Part shown: positions 54,954 to 64,000 of the stretch, piece by piece
Layout: every line of letters starts with the position of its first letter
Position numbering within the stretch: position 1 is the stretch's first letter
NCBI RefSeq assembly: GCF_015767635.1
Contig: NZ_CP065230.1
Location: forward strand, 558,001 to 622,000
Direction of reading: 5' to 3'
From: Halomonas sp. A40-4
GTDB lineage: Bacteria > Pseudomonadota > Gammaproteobacteria > Pseudomonadales > Halomonadaceae
DNA length: 64,000 bases
The notes under the pieces: generated by a model
What the model was told of the DNA's origin: nothing
Seen by the model: only the letters and a program-made list of their open reading frames with translations
The model's database searches: none
Position numbers and translations under genes: made by a program

Positions 54954-55466
54954 TCAGGCGTCCTGCATCTGCTTGTGGCGCTTTTCCATTTTCTTGCGAA
55001 TCCGGTCACGCTTGAGGGGCGACAGATAGTCGACAAACAACACACCCTCCAGGTGGTCGTACTCATGCTGAATACAGTGCGCCAGTAGGCCGTCGGCTTC
55101 AAGCGTGTAGGGCTCGCCGTTGCGATCCAGCGCTTTCAACTCCACGTTCAGGTAACGCGGCACTTCAGCGTAGTGCTCCGGAATCGACAGACAGCCTTCC
55201 GACAGCGGCTCTTTTTCGTCGCCGATGGGGGTATAGCTGGGATTGATAAGAACCAGCGGCTGGGAGTTGTCGTCGCTGACATCCATGACCACCACGCGGC
55301 GGTGAACGTCCACCTGGGTTGCGGCAAGGCCGATCCCCTTGGCGTCGTACATGGTTTCCAGCATGTCATCGACGAGCTTGCGCACTTCATCATCGACGCT
55401 TTGAACTGCTTTGGCCTTGGTGCGCAGGCGCTCGTCAGGGAATTCGAGAATGGCGAGTTTGGCCAT
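54954..55466 (-). CDS. def: Peptide deformylase
   Basis: Fe(II)/Zn enzyme removing N-formyl from new proteins, 170 residues. The three signature motifs are intact: [15 protein letters not shown] and HEYDH ([17 protein letters not shown]). The ATG at 55466 matches the family start ([15 protein letters not shown]); the 18 codons upstream are not used. First gene of def-fmt-rsmB, divergent from the LysM gene. Confidence 0.97.
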   Translation of the reverse strand: MAKLAILEFPDERLRTKAKAVQSVDDEVRKLVDDMLETMYDAKGIGLAATQVDVHRRVVVMDVSDDNSQPLVLINPSYTPIGDEKEPLSEGCLSIPEHYAEVPRYLNVELKALDRNGEPYTLEADGLLAHCIQHEYDHLEGVLFVDYLSPLKRDRIRKKMEKRHKQMQDA

Positions 55467-55666
55467 GGCGTTGCTACCACCGTTGTGCTGAACTGAGTAA
55501 TCGCTTGAGCAGTGCGTCAATGGGGTCGCATGCCCAAGTGCTTTATTTATGACCTGAGTACTTTATGATCGACCACTATATCATGCTGTCAATGTTCCGG
55601 GCATGCCTGCCCGGTGGTGCAGCGCGAATCACCCGCGTAATCGCAGGTAAAAAAACAGGGGGCAGG

Positions 55667-56716
55667 ATGGGGGCTGGACAACGCAGGCGATATGGCGCGG
55701 GCGCTTGGTTCATCGGCGCACTGACGATATTGATGTCACTGGATGCGGGCGCCTGGGAGCGCGTTCGCGACTCGGCACCCGAGCGCTACACGGTGGCAGA
55801 GGGCGACACCCTCTGGGACATTGCGGGCCGGTTCTTGCATGCGCCCTGGCAGTGGCCTGAGCTTTGGCAGACCAATCCTGCCATTCGCAATCCACACCTT
55901 ATTTACCCCGGCGATGTACTCACCTTAAGCGATTGCCAGGGCGATCCCTGCCTGTCCTTTTCACGGGAGCAGCGGGTAGTGACACTCTCGCCCAAGATGC
56001 GCACCGTGCCTCGCCGGGAAGCAATACCCCCCATCGACGCGAGTATTATCCGGCCGTTCCTGGGTGATCATCGTATCAAGGAGGGGGACCCCGCCGCCGA
56101 CGCCATGGCTTATGTCGTGGCCGGTCACCAGGGACGCTTGATCAGCGGGGCGGGGGATTCGCTGTATGTGCGCGGGCAGGTGCCAAGGCAAGCGGACGTG
56201 GGTATTTATCGGCCCGCCGACACCTATACGGCTAACGATGGCACGGTCCTGGGTACCGAACTGATCAAGATCGGCGAGGCCCGCTACCTGCGCGCCGATG
56301 CGGATGTCGCCCAGTTGAGAGTGCTGAGCGCCGCACAGGAAATACGCAACAACGACCTTGTCTTGCCGCTGGAAACCTCGCCACTGAATGACGACATGGT
56401 GCCCCGTGCACCGCGCAATGCGTTATCCGGGACATTGATCGGCGTACCGGGCGGGGTGCGCTTTATCGGCCGTCTGCAGGTGGTGACGATCGACTTAGGC
56501 ACGCTGGATGGCGTCCAGGCCGGGCATGTCTTCCAGATTGCCGAGCAGGGTGAGGTCGTCAATGATCCACGTAGCCAGGAGCCGCTTAGGTTACCTGACG
56601 AGGCCGCCGGCACCTTGATCGTCTTCAACCCCTATGATCACGTGAGCTATGCGCTGGTGATGGAGGCCTCCCGAGTGCTGGAGGTTGGTGATCTTGTAAG
56701 GACGCCGCCGCGCTAG
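55667..56716 (+). CDS. LysM-domain envelope protein
   Basis: A 349-residue exported protein: signal segment (YGAGAWFIGALTILMSLDAGA), then one LysM domain (YTVAEGDTLWDIAGRFLHAPWQWPELWQTNPAIRNPHLIYPGDVLTL) that binds peptidoglycan, then about 240 residues with no motif I know. It lies between def and dprA as in pseudomonads, where the same gene is found. I prefer the ATG at 55667 (AGGGGG upstream); ATGs at 55565-55592 would add a poor leader. Function unknown beyond wall binding. Confidence 0.82.
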   Translation: MGAGQRRRYGAGAWFIGALTILMSLDAGAWERVRDSAPERYTVAEGDTLWDIAGRFLHAPWQWPELWQTNPAIRNPHLIYPGDVLTLSDCQGDPCLSFSREQRVVTLSPKMRTVPRREAIPPIDASIIRPFLGDHRIKEGDPAADAMAYVVAGHQGRLISGAGDSLYVRGQVPRQADVGIYRPADTYTANDGTVLGTELIKIGEARYLRADADVAQLRVLSAAQEIRNNDLVLPLETSPLNDDMVPRAPRNALSGTLIGVPGGVRFIGRLQVVTIDLGTLDGVQAGHVFQIAEQGEVVNDPRSQEPLRLPDEAAGTLIVFNPYDHVSYALVMEASRVLEVGDLVRTPPR

Positions 56717-56758
56717 ATCAGTTGGGTCAATCGTCGATAGGTGGAATGAGGAGAGGTA

Positions 56759-57874
56759 ATGGATACCAGGGAATGGTTAGTGGTCAATGCACTGCCGGGG
56801 GTGGGGGCCCAACGAATCGCTGAGCTGGTGGCCCAACAACCGCAATGGCCACAAGGGTGGCTGGCGGGTTTGCCCAGCAAGGCAGCCAGTGCGCTTCGAT
56901 TGTGGTGTGAGCACCCCACAAAAAGCCCCCTGCAACGTGAGGTCGAGACGAGTCTGACCTGGCAGTCCAGTGCGCCAGGGCGCACGCTTTTGCACCGCGA
57001 CCACCCCGCATGGCCAAGGCTACTCAATCAAATACCTGATCCGCCAGCCGTCCTCTGGGCGCAGGGCGACCTGGGCGCCCTTGAGCGACCGACACTTGCC
57101 ATGGTGGGCACGCGTCGGCCGACATCGGAAGGCACGTATAATGCGCAAACTTTCGCTCGGGAATTGGCCGAGCGAGGTTGGAGTATCGTCAGCGGAATGG
57201 CCTTAGGGATTGACGGGGTGGCCCAGCAAGCTGCCCTGGACGCGGGCGGTAGCAGCGTAGCGGTATTGGGCTGCGGGATTGATGTGATTTATCCCGCCCG
57301 CCATCGCGCGCTGTATCAACAGCTCAGCGATTCGCCGGGAGGACTGGTGCTGGCTGAACATCCGCCGAGCACCAGGGCCCACCCGGCTTTTTTTCCGCGC
57401 CGTAACCGTATCGTGACAGGTTTATCGCTGGGTACGCTGGTGGTCGAAGCGGCCGAGAAAAGCGGCTCGCTGGTCAGCGCCCGCCTGGCCATGGAGCAGG
57501 GCCGCGATGTGTTTGCCCTGCCCAGTTCGTTGCACAATCAGCAGGCACGTGGCTGCCTGCAGTTGTTGCGCCAGGGGGCGGCAATGGCCTGCGACCCCGA
57601 GGATATCGTCAGCGAGCTGCAGCATTGGGCGAGCGAGTTTCTGCCCGCCCCAGGGGTAGGTATCGCTGCCCACCGGTCGGCAACTGACACCGCAGTCGAA
57701 CCGCTGCCCGATGCGCTGCTCGGCTTGCTGAGCGCCTCCCCCACGCCCATCGACGCGCTGGTTCAACAAAGCGGCAGCTCGGTGAGTGACTGCCAGCAAC
57801 GTCTGCTGATGCTGGAAATCGAGGGCTGGGTCGCATCCCGGGCGGGTGGTTGGGTGCGTTTACCCCGGCCATGA
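56759..57874 (+). CDS. dprA: DNA-processing protein DprA
   Basis: DprA/Smf, 371 residues, loads RecA on incoming single-stranded DNA during natural transformation. Rossmann-like core: MVGTRRPTSEGTYNAQTFARELAERGWSIVSGMALGIDGVAQQAALD, AVLGCGIDVIYPARHRALY, FPRRNRIVTGLSLGTLVVEAAEKSGSL. C-terminal winged helix (about 310-371). GAGGAGAGG lies just before the ATG. Confidence 0.95.
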   Translation: MDTREWLVVNALPGVGAQRIAELVAQQPQWPQGWLAGLPSKAASALRLWCEHPTKSPLQREVETSLTWQSSAPGRTLLHRDHPAWPRLLNQIPDPPAVLWAQGDLGALERPTLAMVGTRRPTSEGTYNAQTFARELAERGWSIVSGMALGIDGVAQQAALDAGGSSVAVLGCGIDVIYPARHRALYQQLSDSPGGLVLAEHPPSTRAHPAFFPRRNRIVTGLSLGTLVVEAAEKSGSLVSARLAMEQGRDVFALPSSLHNQQARGCLQLLRQGAAMACDPEDIVSELQHWASEFLPAPGVGIAAHRSATDTAVEPLPDALLGLLSASPTPIDALVQQSGSSVSDCQQRLLMLEIEGWVASRAGGWVRLPRP

Positions 57875-57913
57875 TAAGATAATGTTTCCTTTACCATAAC
57901 GGGTGGAGACTTC

Positions 57914-60250
<2,337 letters not shown>

Positions 60251-60320
60251 CTGAACTGTGCTAGCTGGATATAGCTAAGGAGCGACTTTTCGGGGTCACC
60301 CGAGGGCCGTAACCCTGATG

Positions 60321-60356
60321 AACCGCCGCTGCCGAGAGGCAGCGGCGGTTGTTTAT
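60321..60356. terminator. Bidirectional terminator between aroE and the M48 gene
   Basis: AACCGCCGCTGCC, loop GAGA, GGCAGCGGCGGTT, then GTTTATT: a perfect 13-bp stem between convergent genes, with A/T tails on both sides. Confidence 0.88.
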
Positions 60357-61159
60357 TATGGGCGTGGACAGTTGGGCGTGCGGCCGTTGTTGCGCGCCTG
60401 TTCAAAGGTGGCCATGGCATTGCTCATGCTCGCTTGCAGCCCTTCAATCCGCTGGCCTTGGCTTGGGTGGGTCGACATCCAGGCCGGCGGTGCGCCACCG
60501 CCAGATGCTTGCTGCATGTTTTGCCACAGCGTGACGCTCTCACGCGGGTCAAACCCGGCCCGGGCCATCAACTCCAGGCCAATGGTATCCGCTTCGCTTT
60601 CATGGCGACGCGAGAAGGGCAGCATGATGCCGTATCGTGCCCCCATGCCAAGGACGCCCATCAGCTGCTCACCACCTGCGCCTTCCAGGCCGGAAGCGCT
60701 GGAAATGACGGAAAGCCCCAGTTGGGTCGCGCTTTGGGTCGATGCCCGCTCATTGGAGTGCTTGGCGAGCACGTGGCCGATTTCGTGGGCGACCACTGAC
60801 GCCACCTGGTCCTGATTGGTGGCGATATCCAGCATGCCGGTATGTAAGCCCATATAGCCGCCGGGTAGCGCAAAGGCGTTAGGCTCTTCAGCCTCGAAGA
60901 CACGGATTTGCCAGTCCATCTGCTGCTGGTCCTGAGGGAGTTCCGCGACAATGGCATTGGCAATGCATTGCGCGTAGCGCTGGCTTGCCTGACCGGCACT
61001 GGGCAATTCCTGCTGATACTGGTTAAAGGCCTGGCTACCCATGTTGTTGAGTTCCTCGTCGGATAACAACAACAGCTGTGAGCGCCCGGTAGGCGATGTC
61101 GAACAGGCCGCAACAGCAAGACACAGGGCCGTAATGGCGAGAGGGCGAAACCAGCGCAT
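60356..61159 (-). CDS. M48-family zinc metalloprotease lipoprotein
   Basis: A 267-residue peptidase resembling LoiP/YggG. The ATG at 61159 opens a lipoprotein signal (RPLAITALCLAVAAC|STSP). Zinc-site motifs: VVAHEIGHVLAKHSNER (HExxH) and SRRHESEADTIGLELMARAGFDP (third ligand Glu). After processing, Cys19 would be lipidated and Ser follows it, which favours the outer membrane. Such enzymes help outer-membrane protein quality control. A C-terminal AWMSTHPSQGQRIEGL completes the family pattern. Confidence 0.9.
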   Translation of the reverse strand: MRWFRPLAITALCLAVAACSTSPTGRSQLLLLSDEELNNMGSQAFNQYQQELPSAGQASQRYAQCIANAIVAELPQDQQQMDWQIRVFEAEEPNAFALPGGYMGLHTGMLDIATNQDQVASVVAHEIGHVLAKHSNERASTQSATQLGLSVISSASGLEGAGGEQLMGVLGMGARYGIMLPFSRRHESEADTIGLELMARAGFDPRESVTLWQNMQQASGGGAPPAWMSTHPSQGQRIEGLQASMSNAMATFEQARNNGRTPNCPRP

Positions 61160-61257
61160 GGTGTATTTCCTTTTGTGAAAGTGAATTCCTTGCCCCAAGA
61201 TAACGGCTGTACAGGGTAAATCAATCCTCATGCGAATAATTCACCAAGAGAGTCGTT

Positions 61258-62130
61258 ATGGATGCCGAATTAAGCCAGCGCTTAACCCACTTACTCGATC
61301 GACTGGACCATTGGTTACCACCCGCAGCCGAACCGGTTAATTGGCAGACGGAAGTCGCCGCGCTGTGGCAGCGTCACCCGCTGGGCGGGCGTCTGGTGGC
61401 GGTGCCGCCAAGGGATGCGCTAGCGCTTGACGACCTGCTGGGCATTGAACGGCAAAAGCAGGCGCTGGTGGATAATACCCGGGCGTTTCTACAAGGCTTG
61501 CCGGCCAACCACGCGCTACTTTGGGGCGCGCGAGGCAGCGGCAAGTCGTCGGTGGTACGCGCGCTGCTTAACGCACTGGCAGGTGAGGGGCTACGCCTGG
61601 TTCAGATTGACCGCCATGAACTCGCCAGCTTGCCGGTACTGGTCGAACAGCTGCGTCATCAGCCACAACGCTTCGTCGTGTACTGTGACGACCTCTCTTT
61701 CGAGGGCAACGACGATGCCTACAAGGCGCTCAAGAGCGTACTCGATGGGGCGCTCACCGGCCCGCCGGAAAACGTATTGCTGTATGCCACCTCGAACCGT
61801 CGTCATTTGCTGCCCGAATCGATGGACGACAACAGCGGCTCGCAGCTGGTCGGTGAGGAATTGCACCATGGCGATGCGGTGGAGGAGAAAATCTCGCTGT
61901 CGGACCGCTTTGGGCTATGGCTCAGCTTTCATCCCTTTAACCAGGCAACCTACCTGGACGTGTGCGCTCATTGGGTCGCGCGGGTCAGCAGCGAAAACGT
62001 CAGCTGGGATGATGAGGCGCGTGCTGAAGCGCTGCGCTTTGCGACCCTGCGAGGCGGTCGCAGCGGCCGCACTGCCTGGCAGTTTGCGGCCCACTGGGTA
62101 GGCCGCAAGGGATTGCACGACAAGGCTTAG
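61258..62130 (+). CDS. DUF815 AAA-type ATPase
   Basis: A 290-residue cytoplasmic ATPase. Walker A is LLWGARGSGKSSVVRALL (about residues 84-101), Walker B RFVVYCDDLSFEGND, sensor I LLYATSNRRHLLPE. The order LLGIERQKQALVDNTRAFLQGLPANHALLWGARGSGKSS is diagnostic of DUF815. Function unknown. Divergent from the M48 gene and convergent with der. Confidence 0.9.
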   Translation: MDAELSQRLTHLLDRLDHWLPPAAEPVNWQTEVAALWQRHPLGGRLVAVPPRDALALDDLLGIERQKQALVDNTRAFLQGLPANHALLWGARGSGKSSVVRALLNALAGEGLRLVQIDRHELASLPVLVEQLRHQPQRFVVYCDDLSFEGNDDAYKALKSVLDGALTGPPENVLLYATSNRRHLLPESMDDNSGSQLVGEELHHGDAVEEKISLSDRFGLWLSFHPFNQATYLDVCAHWVARVSSENVSWDDEARAEALRFATLRGGRSGRTAWQFAAHWVGRKGLHDKA

Positions 62131-62134
62131 ACGT

Positions 62135-63538
62135 TTAACGGCGGCTTTTGCGTGCCTCTTTGGTACGGTTGAGCTCGCGCTTTTTGGCTTTTTCCTTGTC
62201 GCTGGCGCCTGCCATGTGATCGAAGGGATTGTTGCCGGAGCGAAACTCGAAGCGCATGGGCGTGCCGCGCACTTTCAACACCTTGCGGAAGGTGTTCGTC
62301 AGGTAGCGGCGGTAGGCGTCCGGCAGTGCCTCGGTCTGATTGCCATGCACGACGATGATCGGTGGATTGCTGCCGCCCTGGTGGGCCATGCGCAGCTTGA
62401 TGCGTCGCCCATGGATCATCGGCGGCGGGTGCTGGCTGACGGCATCCTGAAGCAGCGTGGTCAGGCGATTGGTGGACCAGTGGGCGTTGGCGGCATTGAA
62501 GGCTCGCTCGATCGACGGATAGAGATCGCCTACCGCCGTGCCGTGCAGCGCCGAGATAAAGTGCATCTCGGCATAGTCGGCAAAGCCCAGGCGGCGCTTG
62601 ATCTCGTTACGCATCTTGTCCTTGGCTTCGCTTTCCAGTCCGTCCCATTTATTGACGGCCAGCACCAGGGCACGGCCGGAGGTAAGCACGTAATCGAGCA
62701 GGTGCAGGTCCTGCTCGACCAGCCCACTGCGCGCATCCAGCACCATGACCGCCACATGGCATTCCTTAATGGCATCCAGGGTCTTGATGATGGAAAACTT
62801 TTCGGCCACTTCACTGACGTTCTTGCGTCGCCGGACCCCGGCGGTATCAACCAGCACATAAGGCTTGCCGCGGCGCTCGAAAGGAATCTCGATGGCGTCA
62901 CGCGTGGTACCGGCTTCATCGAAGACAACCACACGCTCTTCGCCCAGCAGGCGGTTGACCAGCGTCGATTTGCCCACATTGGGCCGCCCGATCACGCCGA
63001 TACGAATGCCCTTGGTGCCGGTGTCGGCGGGTATGTCGGCATCGCGTTCGGGGAAGGGCTCGAGCACCGTATCCATCAGGGTCGAGACGTTGCGACCGTG
63101 AGCCGCCGCAATCGGCCATGGGTCACCCAGGCCAAGCGACCAGAAATCGCCCATGGCCGAGTGTTCTTCCAACCCATCGGTCTTGTTGACCACCAGCCAG
63201 GTTTTCTTCTGGTTGACCCGCAGGTGGTTGGCAATGGCCTCGTCGGCCATGTTCAAACCTGCCCGCGCATCAACCATGAACAGCACGATATCCGCTTCGT
63301 CGATGGCGGCCAGCGATTGCTCCGCCATGGCCGCATCGATGCCTTGTTCGTCGCCGCTGATGCCGCCGGTGTCGATCACCGTATAGGCTTTATTGCCCAG
63401 CATGCCGTTGCCATACTTGCGATCACGGGTCAGGCCAGGAAAGTCGGCGACCAGCGCATCCCGCGAGCGGGTAAGGCGGTTAAACAGCGTCGACTTGCCC
63501 ACGTTAGGGCGGCCAACTAGCGCAATCACAGGTGTCAT
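62135..63538 (-). CDS. der: Ribosome-assembly GTPase Der (EngA)
   Basis: Der, 467 residues, has two tandem G domains and a KH-like domain and is needed for 50S subunit maturation. First P-loop [15 protein letters not shown], second [16 protein letters not shown]4 motifs NKTDG and NKWDG; switch regions [12 protein letters not shown] and [14 protein letters not shown]-terminal HVKTNQ-like region with [29 protein letters not shown], then a basic tail ([20 protein letters not shown]). Overlaps bamB by 4 bp. Confidence 0.97.
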   Translation of the reverse strand: MTPVIALVGRPNVGKSTLFNRLTRSRDALVADFPGLTRDRKYGNGMLGNKAYTVIDTGGISGDEQGIDAAMAEQSLAAIDEADIVLFMVDARAGLNMADEAIANHLRVNQKKTWLVVNKTDGLEEHSAMGDFWSLGLGDPWPIAAAHGRNVSTLMDTVLEPFPERDADIPADTGTKGIRIGVIGRPNVGKSTLVNRLLGEERVVVFDEAGTTRDAIEIPFERRGKPYVLVDTAGVRRRKNVSEVAEKFSIIKTLDAIKECHVAVMVLDARSGLVEQDLHLLDYVLTSGRALVLAVNKWDGLESEAKDKMRNEIKRRLGFADYAEMHFISALHGTAVGDLYPSIERAFNAANAHWSTNRLTTLLQDAVSQHPPPMIHGRRIKLRMAHQGGSNPPIIVVHGNQTEALPDAYRRYLTNTFRKVLKVRGTPMRFEFRSGNNPFDHMAGASDKEKAKKRELNRTKEARKSRR

Positions 63539-64000
63539 GGAGAGACTTCCAGCGTTTCAAAATGTCCGTCATTGGCCAGCACGTGAATCACGTCGCCTTC
63601 AGTGACCGCCGGGACGCTAATGCCCGAGCTGTCGACTTCGGTGCGACCCACCAGCTCACCTTCGCGGGCGTCGATCAGGTGCACATAGCCTTCAAAGTCA
63701 CCCACCACCACACGCCCGTCAGCGAAGGCGGGGGCCGTCAGCCAGCGATCTTCCAGGGCGTCGTTGCGCCACACTTCCTGGCCATTGGTGCTGTCAATGG
63801 CGACCACGTGGCTGTCGTCGGTGACCACAAACAGCAGGTCACCCACCAGTAGGGGCGTGTGGCGGCTGGAGAGCTCGCGTTCCCATATAACATTGCCGCG
63901 GGTTGCCTCCAGTGCCACCAGCTGGCCGTTATAACTGGTCACGAACAGGCGGCCTTCGCGGCTGAGCACAGGCTGACCGGCAAGATCGACAAGGCGTTCG
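63535..64000 (-). CDS. bamB: Outer-membrane assembly lipoprotein BamB, C-terminal part
   Basis: The window ends inside this gene; the frame is open to base 64000 and about 154 residues are visible. They form PQQ-type beta-propeller repeats ([80 protein letters not shown]), as in the BAM scaffold subunit BamB. The bamB-der order is the usual gammaproteobacterial one and supports the call. The N-terminus with the lipobox lies outside. Confidence 0.9.
   Translation of the reverse strand, partial: ERLVDLAGQPVLSREGRLFVTSYNGQLVALEATRGNVIWERELSSRHTPLLVGDLLFVVTDDSHVVAIDSTNGQEVWRNDALEDRWLTAPAFADGRVVVGDFEGYVHLIDAREGELVGRTEVDSSGISVPAVTEGDVIHVLANDGHFETLEVSP

Noticed and set aside
62216..63520. 434-codon plus-strand frame opposite der
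   Set aside because: Shadow of der, whose two P-loops and G4 motifs are perfect on the other strand.

Overview
The window reads as chromosomal DNA of a moderately halophilic gammaproteobacterium, most likely Halomonas or a close relative in Halomonadaceae. This rests on GC-rich coding, gammaproteobacterial gene orders (pepA-holC-valS opposite lptFG; aroE-hemF-tsaC-dprA-lysM opposite def-fmt-rsmB-trkA; der-bamB), a TrkAH potassium system and a photoactive yellow protein close to the halophile type. I saw no rRNA, tRNA, CRISPR array, insertion sequence or prophage.

Layout. 1-4.3 kb: TauD-type dioxygenase, an orphan polyamine-type binding protein and a ClC chloride protein with an altered gate. 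4.4-16.8 kb: the valS/holC/pepA block, opened by an MFS transporter, a Spy/CpxP-like protein, an AlbA_2 protein with a 12-bp tandem repeat, and ilvE; then divergent lptFG and an RDD membrane protein. 17-18.5 kb: iron storage (bfd, bfr) and periplasmic Cu/Zn SOD. 18.7-26.5 kb: tRNA modification (truC, tcdA), a metallo-beta-lactamase-fold enzyme, a RecQ-like helicase with rearranged zinc motif, a Zur-box-controlled COG0523 metallochaperone, a methyltransferase and an XRE regulator with its own operators in an AT-rich gap.

27-38.7 kb is the accessory heart: a GAF-GGDEF-EAL protein; a compact ethanolamine module (eutR, eutB, eutC, permease) with a terminator-like hairpin in the eutB leader; a CIA30 protein; then a photoreceptor cassette pyp-pcl-tal. 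TAL would make p-coumarate from tyrosine, Pcl would activate it, and PYP carries it on its conserved Cys as a blue-light chromophore. tal is split by what looks like a single-base deletion, so the cell may make apo-PYP or depend on outside p-coumarate.

38.8-47 kb: aceK, a zinc-less class III-type sirtuin, and a six-gene biotin operon bioB-F-H-C-D-A behind a BirA-like operator. 47.2-64 kb: tapT and a TraB-family membrane protein whose ends share an 18-bp inverted repeat, trkH-trkA, dodecin, rsmB-fmt-def, lysM-dprA-tsaC-hemF-aroE, an M48 lipoprotein protease, a DUF815 ATPase, der and the C-terminal part of bamB.

Starts were chosen by ribosome binding site, overlap with neighbours and family N-termini, so many differ from the longest possible frame. 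All function calls are from reading motifs; no database search was run.
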